Part shown: piece after piece, positions 45,131-52,740 of the stretch
How positions within the stretch are numbered: position 1 is the first letter of the stretch
Layout: every line of letters starts with the position of its first letter
Source of the DNA: Hyphomicrobium sp.
GTDB lineage: Bacteria > Pseudomonadota > Alphaproteobacteria > Rhizobiales > Hyphomicrobiaceae
Length of the DNA: 61,593 nt
NCBI GenBank assembly: GCA_002928735.1
Contig: PERL01000018.1
Span: 1 to 61,593, forward strand
Direction: 5' to 3'
Translations under genes and position numbers: made by a program
The notes under the pieces: generated by a model
The model's database searches: none
What the model was told of the DNA's origin: nothing
Seen by the model: the letters and a program-made list of their open reading frames with translations, nothing else

Positions 45131-45316
45131 ATGACACAAGCAAATGCGGTATCGAGTGAACTCGACCGGTTGATCACGCTCGGCCACCAGGATGCGAATT
45201 TGGTGACAGCGCTCCAACGTAAGTTTCCAAATCTGACTGAGGCCGAACTGGATGCGGGCTTTGCAAAGGTGATTTTAGATCGCGGTTTGAAAATCAATCC
45301 TGAGCCGCTTGTTTAG
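45131..45316 (+). CDS. Small helical protein of unknown function
   Basis: The second in-frame ATG (45131) has AGGGA 10 bp upstream; the first at 45122 is too close to it. The 61-residue product is helical and charged (SELDRLITLGHQDANLVTAL, NLTEAELDAGFAKVILDRGL) with no cysteine, signal or membrane segment. It lies between the GcrA-like and transglutaminase-like genes with gaps of about 57 bp each side and may be in their transcript. I do not recognise a family. Confidence 0.5.
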   Translation: MTQANAVSSELDRLITLGHQDANLVTALQRKFPNLTEAELDAGFAKVILDRGLKINPEPLV

Positions 45317-45373
45317 GAATTTTCGCTTGCCAGAGCATGAAAGCAGACGCGCGCAAATCGAAAGTCGGACGTT

Positions 45374-46186
45374 ATGAAACTACAGGTCGGCTACGAGCTC
45401 CACTACGAGTTTCCCCAGCCAACCCCCATGATCCTGATGCTGAATGTGCACCATTCGCGGGTCTCGGATTTGCTTACACCGGATCACGCGATCCTGACGC
45501 CATCCGTTCCCATCGACGGCTATCGAGACGGCTTTGGCAACTGGTGCAGCCGTCTCGTCGCCCCCGCCGGCGAGATGACGATTACCGCCAATTCCATAAT
45601 CAATGACAGCGGTCTACCCGATCGGCAAATGCCGGATGCGGCGCAGGTTGCCGTTGAAAAACTGCCCGAGGAAACGCTCGTGTTTCTTCTCGCGAGCCGG
45701 TTCTGCGACAGCGACCGCATGCTCGATCTGGCTTGGAAGCATTTCGGCGGCGCGGCAACTGGATGGGCCCGGGTGCAGGCGATCTGCGACTTTGTCCATC
45801 ACCACATCGCGTTCGGCTACGAACATGCGCGTGTGACGCGATCAGCGTCGCAAGCTTATGAGGAGCGCAAGGGCGTCTGCAGGGACTACGCCCATTTGGC
45901 AATCGCATTCTGCCGCGCCCTAAACATCCCCGCCCGCTATTGTACCGGTTACTTGGGCGACGTCGGCACAGCACCGCCCTATCCCCCCGGCGACTTCGCG
46001 GCCTGGATCGAGGTCTATCTCGGCGACCAGTGGCATACGTTTGATCCCAGAAACAACACACCGCGCATCGGGCGCGTTTTGATTGCGCGCGGCCGCGACG
46101 CAGCCGATGTCGCGATTACGACCACATTTGGCCCGAACACTCTTTTATCATTCCGCGTTTGGACGGACGAAGTGATCGCCGCCTAG
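45374..46186 (+). CDS. Transglutaminase-like superfamily protein
   Basis: The 270-residue protein has the two-part layout of bacterial transglutaminase-like proteins: an N-terminal beta domain (YELHYEFPQPTPMILMLNVH) and a papain-like core with Cys169 in ERKGVCRDYAHLAIAFCRAL and Asp224 in WHTFDPRNNTPRIGR. The position that usually holds the catalytic histidine (HAW) reads FAAWIEVYL, that is alanine, so activity may be lost or changed; some related proteins have a small residue here too. No signal peptide is visible. Relatives are often encoded with alpha-E or circularly permuted ATP-grasp proteins, which are absent here. Confidence 0.85.
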   Translation: MKLQVGYELHYEFPQPTPMILMLNVHHSRVSDLLTPDHAILTPSVPIDGYRDGFGNWCSRLVAPAGEMTITANSIINDSGLPDRQMPDAAQVAVEKLPEETLVFLLASRFCDSDRMLDLAWKHFGGAATGWARVQAICDFVHHHIAFGYEHARVTRSASQAYEERKGVCRDYAHLAIAFCRALNIPARYCTGYLGDVGTAPPYPPGDFAAWIEVYLGDQWHTFDPRNNTPRIGRVLIARGRDAADVAITTTFGPNTLLSFRVWTDEVIAA

Positions 46187-46225
46187 CGCCACCGTTGCGT
46201 AGCCTTGCTGATGCTTAGCGCTCGC

Positions 46226-46618
46226 TCAGGACCGGGCGCCGTCACACTTTGCACAGCGGCAGAACCCTGCCAGATGGAGCTCGAAATATTCGTCTCCATA
46301 ATCGTAGGAAAGCTCTTCGCCTGGCTGGATTGTACGGATGGCGAAGACGTGAAGACGACGGCGATGGAGCCTCACCTCGCAGTTGGGAGCGCACGAGTGG
46401 TTGATGAAGCGAGCGATGTTCTCCGGAACATTTCCGTCGATCATCGTCGTATCGCTCGTCCAGAACAGGTACTTCCCTCGATTGTCCCGCATCTGTTTGG
46501 CTGTGGCGGGGCGACCGACGTATTCGATGACAAACGAACCCTTGGGTATGCGCTCTTTTGTGAAAAGGCCCCTGCCGCTGTGTGATCGAAGGACCGTGAG
46601 CTGAAAAGGTGGACGCAT
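46226..46618 (-). CDS. SET-domain protein methyltransferase
   Basis: SET proteins transfer methyl groups from SAM to lysine side chains. The 130-residue protein is a complete short SET domain: SGRGLFTKERIPKGSFVIEY, the pseudoknot motif RFINHSCAPNCEV, and LSYDYGDEYF with the catalytic-type tyrosine. The end, FCRCAKCDG, has a post-SET-like cysteine cluster that could bind zinc with the cysteine of NHSC. Such proteins occur in scattered bacteria and are thought to be acquired from eukaryotes or other bacteria. The substrate is unknown; ribosomal or histone-like proteins are candidates by inference. Confidence 0.88.
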   Translation of the reverse strand: MRPPFQLTVLRSHSGRGLFTKERIPKGSFVIEYVGRPATAKQMRDNRGKYLFWTSDTTMIDGNVPENIARFINHSCAPNCEVRLHRRRLHVFAIRTIQPGEELSYDYGDEYFELHLAGFCRCAKCDGARS

Positions 46619-46803
46619 GGATCATCGCTCATCGAGGAAGGATGCAGTTTGATGAACGACTGTCCCACCGCCGCAAACTGGTCAGCTTAGAGCCCCGCTC
46701 TCACGAAGAGGCATCAGAGTAAGCAACTGGCGCCGACCCATGCAACCAAATCGCTGCCAGCGCAAACCTCGTCCGCCACCCATTATTTGGTAGAGTTCAA
46801 AGA

Positions 46804-46880
46804 TGGCGCGCCCGGCTGGATTCGAACCAGCGGCCGCTCGCTTAGAAGGCGAGTGCTCTATCCAGCTGAGCTACGGGCGC
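46804..46880 (-). tRNA. tRNA-Arg (UCU)
   Basis: The minus strand folds as a complete cloverleaf: acceptor stem GCGCCCG / CGGGCGC, D-arm with AGCTCAGCTGGA, anticodon loop CTTCTAA with anticodon UCU (46844-46846), and T-arm with GGTTCGAATCC. CCA is encoded at 46804-46806. tRNA-Arg genes are common integration targets; no repeated 3' fragment was found in the window. Confidence 0.95.
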
Positions 46881-46943
46881 GTCTCAGTTTGGCTACACGG
46901 TCCGGACGCGAGCGTCAAAGCCCGGGCGGCAGCGCCCCGTCCG

Positions 46944-47249
46944 TTAATGGGTCCAATTATACGACCGGCCAAACTTGAAGTTGTCGGCATAGGCCTTGCG
47001 CAGCGGCTTACGCGGCGTCGGCTCGATCACGGTGTAAGCGAGGCCATTGCGCGTCGCGTACTGGATGGCCTCCTCCTTGGTCGCGAAGGAGAGCTTGACC
47101 TGCTGACGCGTATCCGTCGACGACGTCCAGCCCATGAGCGGATCGATCTGGCGCGGCGCGTTGGGCTCATGCTCGAGGATCCACTCCCGCGTGCGGCCTT
47201 CGCCAGATTGCATCGCGGTCTTGGCAGGCATGTAGATGCGGACGGCCAT
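46944..47249 (-). CDS. ETC complex I subunit (NDUFS4/18-kDa-like)
   Basis: The 101-residue protein matches the accessory subunit of NADH:ubiquinone oxidoreductase shared by alphaproteobacteria and mitochondria: MAVRIYMPAKTAMQSGEGRT, LMGWTSSTDTRQQVKLSFAT, EEAIQYATRNGLAYTVIEPT and DNFKFGRSYNWTH. It stabilises the peripheral arm of complex I on the cytoplasmic side. As usual, the gene is outside the nuo operon. It sits between two tRNA genes on the same strand. Confidence 0.95.
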   Translation of the reverse strand: MAVRIYMPAKTAMQSGEGRTREWILEHEPNAPRQIDPLMGWTSSTDTRQQVKLSFATKEEAIQYATRNGLAYTVIEPTPRKPLRKAYADNFKFGRSYNWTH

Positions 47250-47282
47250 GGTTCGCCCCGTTCGTTGACGTCTAAGAAAAAG

Positions 47283-47359
47283 TGGTCGGGGCGACAGGAT
47301 TTGAACCCACGACCCTCTGCTCCCAAAGCAGATGCTCTACCAGGCTGAGCTACGCCCCG
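47283..47359 (-). tRNA. tRNA-Pro (UGG)
   Basis: The minus strand shows acceptor stem CGGGGCG / CGCCCCG, D-arm AGCTCAGCCTGG, anticodon loop TTTGGGA with anticodon UGG (47323-47325), and T-arm GGGTTCAAATCC. The discriminator is A and CCA is encoded at 47283-47285. Confidence 0.95.
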
Positions 47360-47429
47360 ATCGCCCACTGTCTGCCGCTTCGGCTCGCCCGGGTCAAGCA
47401 CTGCCGCACCGCACCGCCCGGATAGACAC

Positions 47430-47939
47430 TTAACGCGCCGCTGCCGTTCCAAAATGCGGGTGCTGAACCTTGTCGCCGGGCTTTAAACCCAGCCTGCGCG
47501 CAGCCCCGCCGGCGATTTCCAATACCGCCGTCACCGGCCCCTGCGACGCCACGATCTCTTCCGAGTGCGGTTCGGTCATTTCAGCAATGCGATGCACGGT
47601 CCCGTCGGCGCGAATGAACACCATATCCAACGGAATGTATGTGTTGCGCATCCACATCGTGATTTCACGCGGCGCTGAATAGGGAAACAGCATGCCCGTC
47701 CGCTCAGGCAATTCGGTGCGGTACATCAGACCCATTGCCTGCCGGGCCGGCGTATCGGCAATCTCCACGTCAAACGCGACGACCCCGGCGGCCGAGACGA
47801 TCTCCAGCTTTTCCGTCCGCCGTGCGGCCGGTTCTGCATCGCTCGATTCCGCCGTCCCAATGGCGGCACCATACGCCCCGCCCCAAAAAGTAAGGGCCGC
47901 CCCTAGGGCAGCCCTCACCGAATGTCGTTTCTTAGTCAT
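47430..47939 (-). CDS. DUF192 exported protein
   Basis: The 169-residue protein has an N-terminal signal segment (RAALGAALTFWGGAYGAAIG) and the DUF192 core: FDVEIADTPARQAMGLMYRT, MLFPYSAPREITMWMRNTYI, PLDMVFIRADGTVHRI and VLEIAGGAARRLGLKPGD. DUF192 proteins are small, probably periplasmic, and of unknown function. It lies 11 bp downstream of the cold-shock protein gene on the same strand, so the two are likely co-transcribed, the usual arrangement in Rhizobiales. Confidence 0.93.
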   Translation of the reverse strand: MTKKRHSVRAALGAALTFWGGAYGAAIGTAESSDAEPAARRTEKLEIVSAAGVVAFDVEIADTPARQAMGLMYRTELPERTGMLFPYSAPREITMWMRNTYIPLDMVFIRADGTVHRIAEMTEPHSEEIVASQGPVTAVLEIAGGAARRLGLKPGDKVQHPHFGTAAAR

Positions 47940-47950
47940 GCCTCATCCCA

Positions 47951-48550
47951 TCAATGCGGGGACGGCGGCACGCCCTGTGTCGGTCCGTCCGGCCGCAACT
48001 CGGCCGCCATCACGCCCTTGGAACCATAGCCCCAGCGGACCATGAGTGTCTGCCCGGGACGCAGTTCGGTGAAACCGAACCGTCTTAGCGTCTCCATGTG
48101 GCAGAAAATGTCCGGCGTACCGTCCCCGCGCGTCAGGAAGCCGAAGCCCCGCACCCGGTTGAACCACTTGACGGAAGCCCGCTCCCAGTCGCTCTCAGCC
48201 ACAACCTGAACGTGCGTCCGCTGTGGAAGCAACGACGGATGGATAGCCGTGCTTTCATCCATCGACAGGATGTGGAAGGCTTGCATACCCTTCGGGCGCT
48301 TGAGCACCTGGCAATGGACCCGGGCGCCTTCATAGGCCGTCTGGTACCCGCCGGCCCTGAGGCAAGTCACGTGGAGAAGGACATCCTGGTGCCCATCATC
48401 CGGCACAATAAAACCGTAGCCCTTGGACACGTCGAACCACTTAATGGTCCCCGCGATCTCGAGAACCTCGACGCCGTCCTCGGGCCCCGCGCCCTCCCCG
48501 GTCGTCGTCCCGTCGACACCTGTCGACGAGGGTCCCTTGTAGTCCCCCAT
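47951..48550 (-). CDS. Double cold-shock-domain protein
   Basis: The 199-residue protein has two OB-fold cold-shock domains. The first (about residues 32-98) has GTIKWFDVSKGYGFIVPDDG with RNP2-like DVLLHV; the second (about 123-190) has ASVKWFNRVRGFGFLTRGDG with DIFCHM. It binds single-stranded nucleic acid and may act as an RNA chaperone. Two-domain proteins of this kind are typical of alphaproteobacteria and respond to growth phase rather than cold in some species. A 509-bp gene-free stretch upstream could include a long leader RNA. Confidence 0.93.
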   Translation of the reverse strand: MGDYKGPSSTGVDGTTTGEGAGPEDGVEVLEIAGTIKWFDVSKGYGFIVPDDGHQDVLLHVTCLRAGGYQTAYEGARVHCQVLKRPKGMQAFHILSMDESTAIHPSLLPQRTHVQVVAESDWERASVKWFNRVRGFGFLTRGDGTPDIFCHMETLRRFGFTELRPGQTLMVRWGYGSKGVMAAELRPDGPTQGVPPSPH

Positions 48551-49059
48551 GTGCGTTACCCCGCTTACTTGTGCTCAAAATACTGCAGCGCCCCTCTCGA
48601 CGCCCCGGACAATGAAAACGATCGCTGCCCTCTACAGCGCGACCGCTCCAAATCCGGCACCGTCAATTAACCACCCTCAGCCTGCGCCGCTACCCCCATT
48701 TTTTTGCCGCCGGCGGAAATGTGCTGTTTTTCACAGCAACACACAAACCACAACACTCTGAAAAAATGGCCTTTTTTAAAATCAGTCCCAGATCGCGACT
48801 TTCCTGGGCATAGTCTTCTGAACGACGCACGCCGCAAAAATGGACGCTGATCAATCCACATTTTTCCATCGAATCGGCGGTCTGTGATTCGCCTGATAGG
48901 AGCACCATTTGCACCTTCGGCTTCGCATCCTCCGCAGAGACTTTGCATCGATCCTGTCCAAAGGTTATGCACAGCAGCCGGGCCACAATCTGCCAAACCG
49001 GTAATTGACGGGTGGCAATTCCGCAACACATCCAACCCACACCGGGCGAAGGAACCTCC
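48551..49059. other. Gene-free stretch of about 510 bp upstream of the cold-shock gene
   Basis: No protein gene is supported. The stretch contains a 10-bp palindrome CCGCCGGCGG (48707-48716) beside a T-run, a hairpin TGCTGT / ACAGCA (48722-48738) and several T- and A-runs. It probably holds the divergent promoters for the cold-shock gene and gloA, and may include a long 5' leader or a small RNA. Confidence 0.5.
48707..48738. other. Palindrome and hairpin pair in the cold-shock upstream region
   Basis: The perfect palindrome CCGCCGGCGG is followed 5 bp later by a 6-bp stem hairpin with a TTTTC loop (TGCTGT / ACAGCA). They would lie in the 5' leader if transcription of the cold-shock gene starts upstream of 48740. 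No start site is known. Confidence 0.4.
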
Positions 49060-49500
49060 ATGCGCTTCCTGCACACTATGGTTCGCATCAGCGACGTGGC
49101 GACGAGTTTACGCTTCTATTGCGATCTGCTCGGTCTCCAAGAAGTCCGCCGCATCGACAACCCCATCGGCCGCTTTACGCTCATCTTCTTAGCCGCCCCC
49201 GCCGACCAGCCCCGCGCCGGCACCGAAATGGCCCCGTTGATTGAACTGACCCACAACTGGGATCCCGAAGTGTACGGATCGGCCCGCAACTTCGGCCACC
49301 TCGCCTTCGAGGTCGACGACATCTACGCCACCTGCCAGAGGTTGCAGACGGGAGGAGTCACCATTGCCCGGCCGCCCCGCGACGGCCGCATGGCCTTCGT
49401 CCGCTCCCCGGACCTTGTCTCCGTCGAGTTGCTGCAGAAAGGCGCCGCCTTGCCCCCTGCTGAACCCTGGACATCGATGCCCAACACGGGAACGTGGTAA
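49060..49500 (+). CDS. gloA: Lactoylglutathione lyase (glyoxalase I)
   Basis: The enzyme isomerises the methylglyoxal-glutathione adduct to S-lactoylglutathione. The ATG at 49060 follows GAAGGA. The 146-residue protein shows the VOC fold and the glyoxalase I pattern: FLHTMVRISDVATSLRFYCD with the metal-binding His, LIELTHNW with the metal Glu, NFGHLAFEVDDIY with the second His, and FVRSPDLVSVELLQKG, where VELL carries the last Glu. The FxxxPD(G)xxVE segment lacks the usual glycine. It appears monocistronic. Confidence 0.93.
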   Translation: MRFLHTMVRISDVATSLRFYCDLLGLQEVRRIDNPIGRFTLIFLAAPADQPRAGTEMAPLIELTHNWDPEVYGSARNFGHLAFEVDDIYATCQRLQTGGVTIARPPRDGRMAFVRSPDLVSVELLQKGAALPPAEPWTSMPNTGTW

Positions 49501-49540
49501 GGCTGCGCGCCTCACCTGACCAAAAAAGGCCACCCCCACT

Positions 49541-50749
49541 TTGAAACACGTCGCCATCATCGGCGCGGGCCCCGCTGGCCTCGCCGCCGCCGAAACGCTG
49601 AGCGCAAACGGTCTGCGCGTCACCATCTTCGAACGCATGCCCTCGCCGGCGCGCAAATTCTTGATGGCCGGCCGCGGTGGCCTCAATCTCACCCACTCCG
49701 AAGCGCTCGAAACCTTCCTGCCGCGCTACGGTGCGAGCGCTGCCAATCTCACCCGCTACATTGAAGCCCACCCGCCCGTGGATGTCGTCGCCTGGGCCGA
49801 AGGCCTCGGCCAGGAAACCTTCGCCGGATCGAGCGGACGCATCTTCCCTAAAGCCATGAAAGCCTCGCCTCTCCTGCGCGCGTGGCTGCGCCGCTTAGAT
49901 GCCCACGGCGTCGAAATCAAATTGCGCCACACTTGGACCGGATGGAGCGACGACGGCCAACCACTGATTAGCAACAACGGCGCGCCGCCTGCACCCATCG
50001 CCTGCGACGCGACCATCCTCGCCCTTGGCGGCGCCAGCTGGCCGCGCCTCGGCTCCGATGGCGCATGGCGCGAAACACTCGTGAAATCGGGCATAACTGT
50101 CACGCCGCTCGTCGCCTCCAACTGCGGCCTTCTCATCGGCTGGAGCGACCACTTCAGAACGCGCTACGCGGGCGAACCCATAAAGCGCCTCGCGGTCACC
50201 TTCGAAGGCGACACCCAGCGCGGCGAAGCCGTCATCACGCGCCAAGGCCTTGAAGGCGGCGCGGTCTATGCGCTTTCCTCCACCATCGCCGCGCGCACGC
50301 ACGGCGGCGGCTGGGCCAACATCGTGCTCGACCTGAAACCCGACGAACCCCACGACATCATTGCCAACCGCCTGCGCCGTCCGCGCGGCAAGGACTCCGT
50401 TGCGAACTGGTTACGCAAGTGCCTCAAGCTCTCGCCTGCCGCTATCGGTCTCCTGCGTGAAGCCTCTCGCGACCTGCCCAACAGCCCCGATGATCTGGCC
50501 CGCCTCATCAAAGCGCTGCCGCTCACAGTCATAGGCACCTCCGGCCTCGACCGCGCCATCTCCACCGCTGGCGGCGTCGCGTTCGACGATCTCGACGACA
50601 ACCTGATGCTGCGCGCCCGCCCCGGCACCTTCGTCGCCGGCGAGATGCTCGACTGGGACGCCCCCACCGGCGGCTACCTCCTCCAAGCCACCCTCGCCAC
50701 CGGCACCGCCGCCGCGCACGGCGTCATCGCTTGGCTCGACGCCACCTGA
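49541..50749 (+). CDS. BaiN/HI0933-like flavoprotein (TIGR03862 type)
   Basis: The protein starts with TTG at 49541. The 402-residue NAD(P)/FAD-dependent oxidoreductase begins with the dinucleotide motif AIIGAGPAGLAAAETLSANG, then MAGRGGLNLTHSEALETFLP, which is the family signature, GSSGRIFPKAMKASPLLRAW, and ends with AGEMLDWDAPTGGYLLQATL and a second flavin contact. The substrate is unknown. The 40-bp gap to gloA allows co-transcription. Confidence 0.9.
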   Translation: MKHVAIIGAGPAGLAAAETLSANGLRVTIFERMPSPARKFLMAGRGGLNLTHSEALETFLPRYGASAANLTRYIEAHPPVDVVAWAEGLGQETFAGSSGRIFPKAMKASPLLRAWLRRLDAHGVEIKLRHTWTGWSDDGQPLISNNGAPPAPIACDATILALGGASWPRLGSDGAWRETLVKSGITVTPLVASNCGLLIGWSDHFRTRYAGEPIKRLAVTFEGDTQRGEAVITRQGLEGGAVYALSSTIAARTHGGGWANIVLDLKPDEPHDIIANRLRRPRGKDSVANWLRKCLKLSPAAIGLLREASRDLPNSPDDLARLIKALPLTVIGTSGLDRAISTAGGVAFDDLDDNLMLRARPGTFVAGEMLDWDAPTGGYLLQATLATGTAAAHGVIAWLDAT

Positions 50750-50777
50750 ATCCGCTCTCCATTCACCCACCCCCAAA

Positions 50778-50834
50778 CGTCATCCTCGTCCAAGCGCGCC
50801 TCCTTCAGGCGCGTGCCGGACGGTGATCCAGCGC
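50778..50834. repeat. Dispersed intergenic repeat, copy A
   Basis: Starting CGTCATCCTCG and ending GATCCAGCGC, this 57-bp segment matches the right half of the longer element at 56346-56503, read on the other strand, with only a few differences. It contains a GCGCGCC / GGCGCG hairpin. It lies between the flavoprotein gene and cysH. Copies with this start and end are a familiar intergenic repeat type in Hyphomicrobiales. Confidence 0.75.
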
Positions 50835-51049
50835 AAGGCGCGCGCGTCAGTGCACCCACAGCGCACGTCCTGCCACTGCCCCCTGCGACAGCCCGCCCCG
50901 ACCCGCCCGGCACGCCATTGCGCAGACAGGTCAATGGGCAAAATTATTCTCCCTTTGCGCCCCATCGGCAAAGCATTCCGTTCTTTTTTCTAAGCACCCC
51001 TTCATTTCCGGATTGGTTTCGCTTAACTTCCCTCCATTCCGGAGGCCAC

Positions 51050-51838
51050 ATGACACGTTCCTCAGCCATCCCGCAGCCCACCGGGTCTGCGAGCCAGCCG
51101 CTCACGTTCGAAGGCCCCGCCGTGGCGGCGGCACTTGATGCTGCCTTGGCCGCCGAGCCGGACCTGTCCGCGCGCCTCCGCCTGATCGCTGACCACATCC
51201 CTGGCCGCATCGCTTTCTCGACGTCGCTCGGCATCGAAGATCAGGCTGTCTTCGCCGCCATCGCGACAGCCGACCTCCCCTTCGACGTCTTCACCTTGGA
51301 TACCGGCCGCCACTTCCCCGAAACACTCGACACCTTGGAAGCCACCGAAGCGCGCTACGGCCGCCGCATCCGCATCACGTTTCCCGACGCCCAAGAGGTC
51401 GAAGCCCTCGTCGCCCGCGACGGCATCATGGGCTTCCGCCACGCCATCGAAAACCGCAAGGCCTGCTGCGACATCCGCAAGGTGCGCCCGCTCAACAAGG
51501 CGCTCGCCGGCGCCAACGGCTGGATCACTGGCCTGCGCCGCGAGCAGTCGGCCGGCCGCGCGCACGTGCCCTTTGCCGTTTGGGATGCCAACCAGAACCT
51601 CGTCAAACTGAACCCCATCGCCGACTGGTCGCTTGAAACGCTCGAAGCCTACGTCGCCGCCAACAATGTGCCGGTCAATCCGCTGCACGCCCAAGGCTTC
51701 CCGTCCATCGGTTGCCAGCCGTGCACGCGCGCCATCCGACCCGGCGAAGACATCCGCGCCGGCCGCTGGTGGTGGGAAAACGAGGACGGCAAGGAATGTG
51801 GGCTCCACAATCGCCCTAAGAAGGACGCTGCAGCATGA
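51050..51838 (+). CDS. cysH: Assimilatory phosphoadenylyl/adenylyl-sulfate reductase
   Basis: The ATG at 51050 has a perfect GGAGG upstream. The 262-residue protein has the iron-sulfur ligands of the APS reductase type: Cys139-Cys140 ([11 protein letters not shown]) and Cys222/Cys225 (GCQPCTR), plus the redox-active Cys250 in KECGLH. Enzymes with the CC...CxxC set use a [4Fe-4S] cluster and reduce APS directly to sulfite with thioredoxin. It overlaps cysD (ATGA) and heads the cysHDN operon. The lack of a CysC kinase in the window agrees with APS use. Confidence 0.93.
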   Translation: MTRSSAIPQPTGSASQPLTFEGPAVAAALDAALAAEPDLSARLRLIADHIPGRIAFSTSLGIEDQAVFAAIATADLPFDVFTLDTGRHFPETLDTLEATEARYGRRIRITFPDAQEVEALVARDGIMGFRHAIENRKACCDIRKVRPLNKALAGANGWITGLRREQSAGRAHVPFAVWDANQNLVKLNPIADWSLETLEAYVAANNVPVNPLHAQGFPSIGCQPCTRAIRPGEDIRAGRWWWENEDGKECGLHNRPKKDAAA

Positions 51839-52740
51839 CCGCGCAATTCACCCATCTCGATCTGCTCGAATCCGAGAGCATCCACATCTTCCGTGAAGCC
51901 GCAGCCCAGTTTCGCAAGCCCGTGCTGCTTTATTCGATCGGCAAAGACTCCACCGTACTCCTGCATCTTGCCCGCAAAGCATTTTGGCCGGGCAAGCTGC
52001 CGTTTCCCGTCCTCCACGTGAACACCACGTGGAAGTTCAAGGAAATGATCGCCTTCCGCGATCATTGGGTGAAGGAATTCGATCTCGACCTCATCGAGAT
52101 GACGAACCACGATGCTATCGCCAAGGGCATGAACCCCTACGACTATGCGCCGTCCGTCTACACCGACATCATGAAGACCGTGCCGCTAAAAGCCGGCCTC
52201 GACCAATACGGCTTCGACGGCGCCTTCGGCGGCGCCCGGCGCGACGAAGAAGCAAGCCGCGCCAAGGAACGCGTCTTCTCTTTTCGCGCCGAAGGCCACC
52301 GCTGGGACCCGCGCCGCCAGCGCCCGGAGATGTGGCGGCTTTTGAATGGCCGCCTCGGCGCCGGCGAAACCGCCCGCATTTTCCCGCTCTCCAATTGGAC
52401 CGAGCGCGATATCTGGCGCTACATCCTGCGCGAAAAACTCGACGTCGTGCCGCTGTACCTTGCCAAGGAGCGCCCCACCATCGAGCGCGACGGCCAGATC
52501 CTCATGTACGATGATAACCGCTTTCCGCTAAAGCCTGGCGAAGTGCCCGTCATGCGCTCCATTCGTTTCCGCACGCTCGGCTGCTGGCCACTGACCGCCG
52601 CCGTCGAATCCACCGCCACCACACTGGAGGACGCCGTCGCCGAGACGCTCGGCGCCCGCACCTCCGAACGCTCCGGCCGCCTCATCGACCACGATCAGGT
52701 CGGCGCCATGGAGAAGAAGAAGCAGGAAGGTTACTTCTGA
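51835..52740 (+). CDS. cysD: Sulfate adenylyltransferase small subunit
   Basis: The 301-residue subunit, with CysN, makes APS from sulfate and ATP. The PP-loop is [20 protein letters not shown], followed by [20 protein letters not shown], and [20 protein letters not shown] is the conserved central block. The last residues ([10 protein letters not shown]) are the usual CysD end. Its start overlaps cysH by 4 bp and its stop overlaps the cysN start by one base, so all three are translationally coupled. Confidence 0.97.
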   Translation: MTAQFTHLDLLESESIHIFREAAAQFRKPVLLYSIGKDSTVLLHLARKAFWPGKLPFPVLHVNTTWKFKEMIAFRDHWVKEFDLDLIEMTNHDAIAKGMNPYDYAPSVYTDIMKTVPLKAGLDQYGFDGAFGGARRDEEASRAKERVFSFRAEGHRWDPRRQRPEMWRLLNGRLGAGETARIFPLSNWTERDIWRYILREKLDVVPLYLAKERPTIERDGQILMYDDNRFPLKPGEVPVMRSIRFRTLGCWPLTAAVESTATTLEDAVAETLGARTSERSGRLIDHDQVGAMEKKKQEGYF

